Source of the DNA: CAWBVG01 sp963792175
GTDB taxonomy: Bacteria > Acidobacteriota > Vicinamibacteria > Vicinamibacterales > CAVVIG01
NCBI GenBank assembly: GCA_963792175.1
Contig: CAWBVG010000003.1
Coordinates: 105,674-169,673 of the forward strand
Direction of reading: 5' to 3'
DNA length: 64,000 nucleotides
In this document: piece by piece, positions 56,920-64,000 of the stretch
Layout: each line of letters begins with the position of its first letter
How positions within the stretch are numbered: position 1 is the stretch's first letter
Made by a program: the position numbers and the translations under genes
The notes under the pieces: model-generated
The model's database searches: none
Told to the model about the DNA's origin: nothing
What the model saw: the letters and a program-made list of their open reading frames with translations, nothing else

Positions 56920-59690
56920 CGAGCATTCAACGGCGATTCGCTGGCTCGATCGGCTGCTGGTCGTCGAGCTCGTCGCGCTGACATTTCTGCTCGGATGCTT
57001 CCTCGACAGGGACGCCGACATCTGGTGGCACCTCAGGGCGGGCCGCGAGATCCTGGGCGGCGGCGGCATTCCTCGGACGGATTCGTATTCTTCGCCGCGT
57101 CGGGCGCGGAATGGATCGATCTGCACTGGGGCTTTCAAGCGCTCGCCGCGATGATTTTCGGTCACGGTGGGATTTGCCGCGCTGACGCTCGCCGCCGCGG
57201 TCGCCGCCGCGCATCGGCGTCGCCATCGGCAATCGCAGCTGCGACAGCGGAACGATCGGCGGTCGCCGTCGTCTGGTGCTGGCTGCCGGCCGTGTTCGTC
57301 ATGAGCGCCGCTTCTACTCCGCGGCCGGAAAACGCTGTCGCTCGTGTTCCTCGCCGCCGTGCTCTTACGTCCTGCACGAGGCCGCGCGCGAGACCGGCTG
57401 CTGTGGCTGTTCGTGCCGATGCGGCTGGTCTGGGTGAACGTGCACGCGCTCTTTGTCCTGGGCCTCGGTCATCTCGGCTGCTGGCTCGTCGAGCCGAATC
57501 GTCGATAGCGGCGCTCTCGCGCGACGCGGCCGGACTGGCGGCACCTGGCAATGGTCAGCTCGTCGCGGTGGCCGCGCATTTGCTGAATCCGTATACCTGG
57601 AAGGGCGTGCTGTTCCCGCTGACGCTCTTTCGCCGGATGTCGACCGAGCGCGGATTCTATGCGCAGCACATCGGCGAGCTGGCGAGCATTCCCTGGCTCG
57701 TGCTGCGGACCGGAATCAGCAGCGTGTATTTGCGCGTCTCGTTCCTTCTGCTTGCCGCCACCGCCGCAAGCTTCGCGCTGAGGCGTACCGATCGCCGCGG
57801 GTTGCGTTTCGGCTGCTCCTGTTCTTCGCCTTCGGCGCGTTGGGATGCTGGCCAGCCGCAACCAGCCGCAGTTGCCATCGTGGCTGGCGCCGTGCTCGCG
57901 TGGAACGTCGGCGACTGGCTGGCCGCGCGGCCGGATCCGCCGTTGGTCGAGCGCGCCGCGGCGCGCATTCTCACGTCGGCCGTCGCTCGTCGGGCTGATC
58001 TCTGGGTGGTGACCGGCCGGTTTTACGGGTACGCCGGAGAGAGGCCGGGTCGTCGGTCTGGGTGAACAGCCGTTCTGGTATGCGCACGACGGCGGCGACG
58101 TTTGCCAGCGGCGCCGGGATGCCGCGCCGTTTCCTCGCGTATCACGAGGGTCAGGCCGCAGTGCTCAAGTCCACATGCAGCCGGATCAACGGGTCTTCGT
58201 CGAATCCTCGCGCCTAGAGGTCGACGCCGCGCGATGCCCTCGAGAGGTACTACGCGCTCGCCGCCTCGATGGCACGGCGCACGCCGAATGGCCCGGACTC
58301 TTGGCGTCGGCTGCCCAGCCGGTCGGCGTGTCGGTCAATCGCGGACGCATCACGCCATCGAACGCGCTGCTGACCAGCGAGACAACTGGCGATGTGTCTG
58401 GTTCGACGCGGTGGCAGGTGTCGATGTGCCAGGCCGGCAACGCAGCCATCGCGGCCGACCGCCCGGTTGATTTCGCGGCTCTTATTTTCCAGCGATCGGG
58501 CTGTGCGCCAGGCGTCGGCGCCTGAAGGCGGAAAGCCTTTACAAAGTCGGACGCGACCTGGCCGCCGCTCCTGCCGCGAACCTGCGGGCTCGGCCGTCTG
58601 CTCGCTGCTGCTGGCGTCGGCACGCGTCCCAGATGCGGCGGGGCCGACGGTCGTGTCTCCGGGCCTCGGTCGAATTCCTCGCGGGTTCGAGCCTGGACTG
58701 TTCGGCTATCCGCCGGACACGACAGATCAAGGTCAGCGAGTCGGCCGCCGGAAGCCATTGCTGGGCGTGGCGCCGCGCCCGATATGCTTGAACCCGGGCG
58801 GTCGACGGAAACCGCCGACGGACTTTAGCGTGGTCTCGGCCTGTTTGGCATCGCTCTAGCGGGCGCTGGGCGATCCGAATGCCGGCTCCGGTTTGCGGGC
58901 ACGCACCTGGTCCAACTGCACACGGCGAACGCCCGGTGAGTTCGAGGTGCAGCGCCAGACGGCGCTCGCGCTCGAAAGCTCATGGCCGCTGCGCGCCGCG
59001 GAACCACCCCTACCCCTTCCGGTCGACGCGACTGAAATCATGACGACCGCCGGCGAGCTCGTCGACCAGCACCGGTAGCCATGTCGCTGAACCTCCTCGA
59101 CGATCGGTGCGGCTACGGATCGGGCCTGGAACGGACGAACCGTCTTGGGAATTCCGCGAGCTGAGGGCGATGCTCTTCCTGCTCTCGGGCGATCCTGGCC
59201 GTGCGCGCGCGGCGTGTCCGAAGAGAACCGCCGGAACACCGGGCCGAGGTCGAGCGGCGCCGTGCCAACGTCGCGTTCGTCGAGGGACGCGCGGCGGAGG
59301 CGGCGGCGGCGTATCGGAATGCGCTCGACATCCACGACGGTCCGGCGACGCGCGCGGTCACGGGTTGGCCCTGGCGCTTCTCGAATTGCGCGATGCACCC
59401 GGCTTCATCCGCGAATGCGACGCGGCTCCCGTTCCGGCGACCTGCCGGCGACCGCGGCTGACGGTACTTCGTCGCGACATGCGATCGGTCGCGGCGTCGT
59501 ACGCGGACGGCCGCAGCGTCGAGGGCGTCCCGCCAGATCCGGGGGCCTCGCGGACAGCCGCTGAACCACGAACGCGCAAATCGCCGTCGGCTCGGGATTC
59601 ACGGGAGGTTCGACGGGTCGCGTCGCGTGACGACGAAGCTGCGGCGTCCGTGCGCTTCCTCATCGGCGAGAACGCCCACCTTTGAGCATC
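56920..59690 (+). CDS. Large membrane protein with C-terminal TPR-like region, frameshifted
   Basis: N-terminal part typical of a family of membrane sugar-transfer-like proteins: LTFLLGCFLDRDADIWWHLR, AGREILGGGGIPRTDSY, AEWIDLHWGFQALAAMIFG (the DxWWHL ... DxxSxT ... W ... EW/HW pattern). Helices continue to about 57900. From about 58170 the product is soluble with helices that look like TPRs (ALERYYALAASMARRTP, RAEVERRRANVAFVEGRAAE). Stops appear in every frame, so I cannot exclude two or three genes here. The last open piece ends at 59685. It overlaps the end of the opposite-strand gene. Confidence 0.4.
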
Positions 59691-61261
59691 GCGACCGGCG
59701 TCAACAGCCGGCTCACTTCGTCGTTCGTCAGCGAGGTCTGATACGCCCCGTCGGGCCGGTGTCGCGATGGCCAGCGTCTGGAGCGTGGCCAATCCCTGCA
59801 CGACGATCGCGCACCGACCGCGGTGCCGGAACCCACGATGGCCGCCGCGAGAATCTGTTCGCGGAAGAGGAACACGGAGCCGTCCGGCGCTCTGCCTGTC
59901 GCGGACGCGATTTGAGCGGCAGACAATCCGCACCTGGTCGGGCGCGTCAGCGATAGAGGACGCGAACATGGAGCACGGCGACGTGGAAGATCCGGTGATA
60001 CCAATGGCGGCAAGCGGGCTCTGATCGGCGCCACGAAGAACTGAGCATCGAGACGTTGTGGAAGAGCGGTTTCCGCGGCACGCCACCGCTGGAATGGGCT
60101 CGAAGCAGCGCCCGGAGCTCGTTGCGCCGATAAGTCGGCTTGCCGATTCTCGATGTCGGCCGCGGCCCCGCCAAGGTCGAGCGCCAGCAGGCCGGCCATT
60201 ACCACCACGCCGACCCGGTGTCGGCTGAGCGCCCTGCGCTGCCGGGAACCACGACGCCCGGCCAATGGGGCTGCCAAGGCGAATAGGCGCACTTCACGCA
60301 GCGGAAGCAGGTGGAGGAATAGCAGGCCACCGTCATGAACGCGATGGCGGCGTGTCGCTGCACGCGCGATCCGCCAGCGAGAATGACCAGGCCAGGAATC
60401 AGCAGCAGCGTCGTCAGGCGGCCATACGCCCACAGGTTTCTGAGATAGATCCAGAGCGGGAATTGGGTATCGGTGCCATCGTAGACATGGCTGATTATCT
60501 GGAGGTTGTAGTACGGCCTGAGCCAGCAGAGGCACGTTGGGGACCCCGTGCGCAACACCAGACGGTACACAGTCCATGTGATGAGGCGGCTGGTTGCAGC
60601 TCCGGCCACGAGCCACATCAGCGTCCGGCGTTCCGAACGGTCCTGTTGAGACCAGATTGGATCAGCAGTGGTAGCCCGTGGGCCACCAGCACGGCGATCC
60701 AGAAGACCCCGTATGTCTGCTTCACGAGGGGTGCGATTGCGCCAGCCGTCACCGATAGAGCAGCCAGGCGGCCATCGTGGCGATGGACGAAGTCTTGCTT
60801 CAGATCACCATTCAGAGCAGCTGCGCGTCCGGCGCCGAGATCGTGGCTCACGAACGCCATAGGAAAAAAACATGGACCTGGTACGGCCTGGCAAACGCCC
60901 AGGGTGACCATGCCCGGCCGAACTGGTTGACCAGCGCGAGGGATACCGCAAGCAGGTAGCCAAGTGGAGCAGTCCGCTTATCGCGTGATTCAGGCGGAAA
61001 TCGAACTAATCGAGGGCCAACCGGACTTTGATCGCCTCCTGGCAGGACCTGAATCTAGCGCCATCAAAGGTCCGCCATCGAAGAAATAAAAGTCACTCCA
61101 GGAGAAGAAATATCGCGAATTACAAATTGCGCTGATGCCGTCGTAGTACTCGACGTCGAGAAGCACAGCCGCAAGGACGAGCCAGATCGCGCTGCGCCGA
61201 GGAGCGCATACCAGGCCGCGTGCGCGACGTGAATTCCCTGATCGGTCTGCACCGAGTCCAT
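59660..61261 (-). CDS. Multi-membrane glycosyltransferase-like protein, minus strand, frameshifted
   Basis: Starts near ATG 61261 (MDSVQTDQGIHVAHAAWYAL). Family signs in different frames: LVLAAVLLDVEYYDGISAIC, NSRYFFSWSDFYFFDGGPLM (YDG and PLM patterns), KQTYGVFWIAVLVAHGLPLL, YGRLTTLLLIPGLVILAGG. It would be a polyprenyl-phosphate-sugar-dependent transferase of the same broad type as its neighbours but in opposite direction. Many indels; the stop at 59660 comes from the last open frame and is approximate. Confidence 0.45.
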
Positions 61262-61311
61262 AAAATCGTCCAGTTCTTCGCGAGCGTGAGAACTGTTCGC
61301 CGAGGTGCGAC

Positions 61312-61885
61312 AATGCAGAAGATTCGTGCCGCCGTCAAGACACCACTGGTGTATTGGTGCTGATCGGTGTGGTCGCCCACCTTGCGCCGATTGTTCTGAT
61401 GGCGAGCAGCATCGGCATCGGTGTCGATCGGACCTCCTCCAGAGCCGCGACTGTTCCTCGCCGCAGCTCGGGGCGCCCCAGTCGCCTACAACTTCAGATG
61501 GTCGCCCTGACGGACGCACGGCCGCGCTCGCCCTTGACGGGCTGACGATCACCGGGACATGCAAATCGATGGGGCGCGATCGACTTCGAGCGGCGCAACG
61601 CGGGCGGCGTTCAATTTGGGATCGGACATCTTCTACCGTGGGGCGGACGTCGCTCCGATTGGCGGCACCGGCAGGTGCTGTTCAACCTGGGCGACGGGCG
61701 ACCGCGCTTTCGAACATCACCGGGCCGAGGGTTTCGTCGGCTTCAAGAACCAACTTTGGCTTCAGGAGACTTCGCCAGCAGATTCATCAATTGCGCCGTC
61801 GGACATCGTCTCATCCTCGATGAGGGCGCTGAGACTACCTGGACCAGTTTCTCCTCGATAACGTTCCATCGCGAACAGCGTGCCT
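61312..61885 (+). CDS. Hypothetical protein with N-terminal hydrophobic segment, frameshifted
   Basis: Possible start ATG 61312 (MQKIRAAVKTPLV, then LIGVVAHLAPIVLMASSIG, a signal or anchor). Downstream fragments read FVGFKNQLWLQETSP and similar in other frames. I do not recognise it; frame errors prevent a full reconstruction. It lies divergent from the minus-strand glycosyltransferase-like gene, with overlapping starts. Confidence 0.3.
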
Positions 61886-61984
61886 GAGCGACGACGCTTC
61901 TGCTGCTCGCGACAGGGCGTCGGGCTGCTGGGCGCGCTCGTCATCGCCGGAAGCGCGCTGAAGCAGGCGACCAGGCACCACACG

Positions 61985-63490
61985 ATGGAGGCCCGGCCGT
62001 CCGGTGTGACGCGGTCGGCCCGCGCGCGGCAGATCGCCCTCGCGTTCGTTCTCCTGTCGGCGCTTCAGCCTGGGGCGCCGGGATCTTCCATAGGTTCTTC
62101 GACTACGACGAGATCTACCACGCGCACGCCGCGTGGCTGATCGCCCAAGGCGGAGTCCCTTTTCACGATTTTCAGGCCTCCCACTCGCCCTTCCTCTGGT
62201 ATCCCATGGCCGCACTGTGGCGCGTGCTGCCAAATTCTCCAGAAACCCTGATTCCGCTGCGGATCGTTCGCGAGCGTGGGCACGGCCGCGTCGGTTGTCG
62301 TCATGGCCGCGGCGTTCGCGGCCATCTGGACGGCGATCCCGGTGGTGTGGCTGGCGGTGGGTGTCGCGCTCGTGGCGTTCGAGCGCAATGTCCTCGACTA
62401 CTCGGTCGAACTCCGGCCGGATTCGTGGTCGACCGCGCTGCTGTTTCTACGGGTTCTGGCTGCTGCTGACGAAGAAGTCGTCATCGAGTGGAGCCGCTGC
62501 GCGTTGCTCGCCCTCTGCAGCGCCGCCGTGCTCACGTCGCCGAAGTTCTTTCTGCTTCCGGTGATTTTTGCGGCGGTTGATATCTCGTTGACCGCGCTCG
62601 ACGTCGCGACGACGCTGCGACAGCCCTGATTGGATATGCGCTCGGGGCGGCGGCTGCTGTGCTGATGGCCCTCGCGTTGCTGCGGGCCGCGCAGATGAAT
62701 CCGGCCCTCACGTACAGGATTGGCAATCGGCTATAAGCTGGCGTTGGTCGGCGACTCGCGTTCCATCGAGGACTGCTCGACAGCCTGACGCGGCTCCCGT
62801 ATCTGTGGCATTCGTAGCGATCGGCATCGGCTCGTGGGCCATCTATCTCTTCATCAAGCAGAGGCGTCCTTTTCATCCTGGAATCGCTGCTGCTGATGTT
62901 CCTCGTCGCACAGCTCCTTATCGTCGATCGGCCCTACAAGCAGTATTACGGGCATCAGTATCTGCTGGCGTCCTGCTTCGTGCCGTACCACCGGCGTGCT
63001 GTCGAACGCCTGCTAGAATAGTGCGGCGTGGTGTTTCCGGGTGGCGATCGTCATCGGCGTGCTCACGGCCTTCGACGGTCTGCGCTGGTTGTCGGGGCGC
63101 AATCGGGCGCATCGATGCTGGCGTTCTATGACGCGATGGCACGCCTTCATCCATCCGATGCGCCGATTGTGGCCTTTCCGCCGCTGCACCCGTCATCCGG
63201 CGCGACGTGTTCTATGGCTGGAGCCGTCCCGCCGATCCTGGCGGCAATGGCGCAGAAGCAATCATGCGGAAGCAATGTTCCCGGCTATACCAGCGATTCG
63301 ATCGGGACCACTATCAGACGGGAGCTAAAGATCGCGCCGCCGGGGCTGGGGCGTGTCGCCGCTGGAGGGCAGATCGGCGTCTCAGCCGCTGCAGTGGACG
63401 GTGCTGCGCGAATACCTGACCGCGCGCCAGAAGAGCTACGTGCTCGACGACGCTGATCCGGCCAGTCGATCCGCAGGGCCACTAAGGTCA
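61985..63490 (+). CDS. Multi-membrane glycosyltransferase-like protein, frameshifted
   Basis: Start ATG 61985 (MEARPSGVTRSARARQIALA). Typical first loop: FFDYDEIYHAHAAWLIAQGG, VPFHDFQASHSPFLWYPMAA, LWRVLPNSPETL. Then helices (ASVVVMAAAFAAIWTAIPVV, WLAVGVALVAFERNVLDYSV) and ELRPDSWSTALLFYGFWLLL, then KQYYGHQYLLASCFVPYH, typical of family members that end with a periplasmic tail. At least eight frame changes to about 63480. It immediately precedes the asparagine synthase. Confidence 0.5.
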
Positions 63491-63496
63491 CTGGCC

Positions 63497-64000
63497 GTAT
63501 TGCGGATCGCTGGCTTCGTTGGACGTGGTGACATGCAGGATCTTCTGCGCATGTCCGCCGCACTGGCCCACCGCGGGCCCGATGGACGCGGCGAATGGGC
63601 AGATCCGGATCACGGGGTTCATCTGGCGGTGCGGCGGCGGCTCCGCCATTCTGATCGCGAGATGGGATCGCAGCCGATGCGGTCGCCGGACCCGCATCCT
63701 GGTTGTCGCGTTTAACGGCGAGATCTACAACCACGTCGAGCTGCGGCGTGAGCTCGAAGCCGCCGGGGCATCGTTCAGAACGGACCATTCGGATACCGAG
63801 GTGCTGCTGAACGCGTCCCCGGGCGGTGGATCCGAGCTGACGAATCACCTGAATGGTATGTGGGCGTTCGCAGAATAACGCGCCCGGCATCAGCTCTTTC
63901 TCAGCCGCAACCATTGACAGAAGCCACTGTTTCATTCACTCCAGAACGGGACGTTCGCATTCGCGTCAGAGTTGACGAGTTTGCTGCAGCACCAGGCGGT
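63497..64000 (+). CDS. Asparagine synthase (glutamine-hydrolysing), 3' truncated
   Basis: N-terminal glutamine-amidotransferase domain. The start region needs one inserted base to restore the catalytic cysteine: the sequence around 63500 should read CGIAGFVGRG. Next are LLRMSAALAHRGPDGRGEWA, ILVVAFNGEIYNHVELRREL, FRTDHSDTEVLLNAS, ELTNHLNGMWAFA, and, after another indel, LFLSRNH, KPLFHSL and NGTFAFASELTSLLQHQA at the right edge. Such genes near polysaccharide clusters transfer amide nitrogen onto sugars or act in glycan or lasso/peptide decoration. It continues beyond the window. Confidence 0.75.

Noticed and set aside
1..64000. tRNA, rRNA, insertion sequence or prophage genes
   Set aside because: No cloverleaf-like sequence with a TTCGANNC arm, rRNA stretch, transposase motif or phage structural gene was noticed on either strand; this was judged by eye only, so a single tRNA could be missed.

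Overview
The window looks like a high-GC chromosome fragment from an Acidobacteriota member, probably class Vicinamibacteria. This is inferred from GC-rich codon use, TATACT-type -10 boxes, a GldA/GldF/GldG + DUF4340 transporter operon, a LysW-like zinc ribbon beside LarE, and very many short-phrase repeat arrays between genes. No rRNA, tRNA, CRISPR array, prophage or insertion sequence was recognised. Many genes, including essential ones (pyrB, pyrC, dxr), are broken by single-base indels. These are probably errors of a long-read draft assembly rather than real pseudogenes. They are densest at 1-13,000 and 53,000-64,000.

Layout. 1-3,000 (+): a sensor histidine kinase and an AlaX-type alanyl-tRNA editing protein. 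2,969-10,326 (-): one tight operon of an ABC ATPase, its permease, a GldG-family protein, a DUF4340 protein, a DacB (S13) peptidase and a terpene-cyclase-like repeat protein with a CxxCH motif. 10,436-13,670 (+): a peroxiredoxin, then a metal-responsive ArsR regulator with a perfect palindromic operator and the cation P-type ATPase it should control. 13,757-15,959 (-): a CNNM/CorC membrane protein and a REC-PilZ regulator. 16,047-19,544 (+): a LysW-like protein, LarE, and a membrane glycosyltransferase split by a repeat array. 19,587-23,114: a methyltransferase, a Pal lipoprotein, a glutaredoxin-like protein and pyrK-pyrD. 23,138-26,634: an alkaline-phosphatase-superfamily membrane protein and a beta-propeller protein. 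27,334-31,048 (+): pyrR-pyrB-pyrC-pyrE. 31,055-38,793 (mostly -): a penicillin acylase family hydrolase, a TIGR02757 protein, two glycosyltransferases and a TolC-like protein. 38,909-47,017 (+): an S9 peptidase, a second pyrE, truA, and the envelope/isoprenoid run uppS-cdsA-dxr-rseP. 47,135-51,978: a glycine-zipper protein, hemL fused in frame behind a TPR protein, and a D-aminoacylase-type amidohydrolase. 52,174-53,294: two tandem copies of an unrecognised exported, C-terminally anchored protein. 53,298-64,000: a badly frameshifted polysaccharide-type locus of several multi-membrane glycosyltransferase-like proteins, ending in an asparagine-synthase gene cut by the window edge.

The genes join into pyrimidine synthesis (pyrK, pyrD, pyrR, pyrB, pyrC, two pyrE), envelope building (uppS, cdsA, rseP, dacB, Pal, TolC, glycosyltransferases), isoprenoid precursor synthesis (dxr), tetrapyrrole synthesis (hemL) and metal homeostasis. 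The most unusual content is the repeats. More than a dozen gene borders carry arrays of degenerate 6-12-base phrases, usually as facing inverted arms. The phrase differs at each locus, and the arrays often supply the stop codon, the C-terminal tail or even the start of the neighbouring gene. Shorter palindromic elements also sit in frame inside genes (alaX, the P-type ATPase, the second pyrE).
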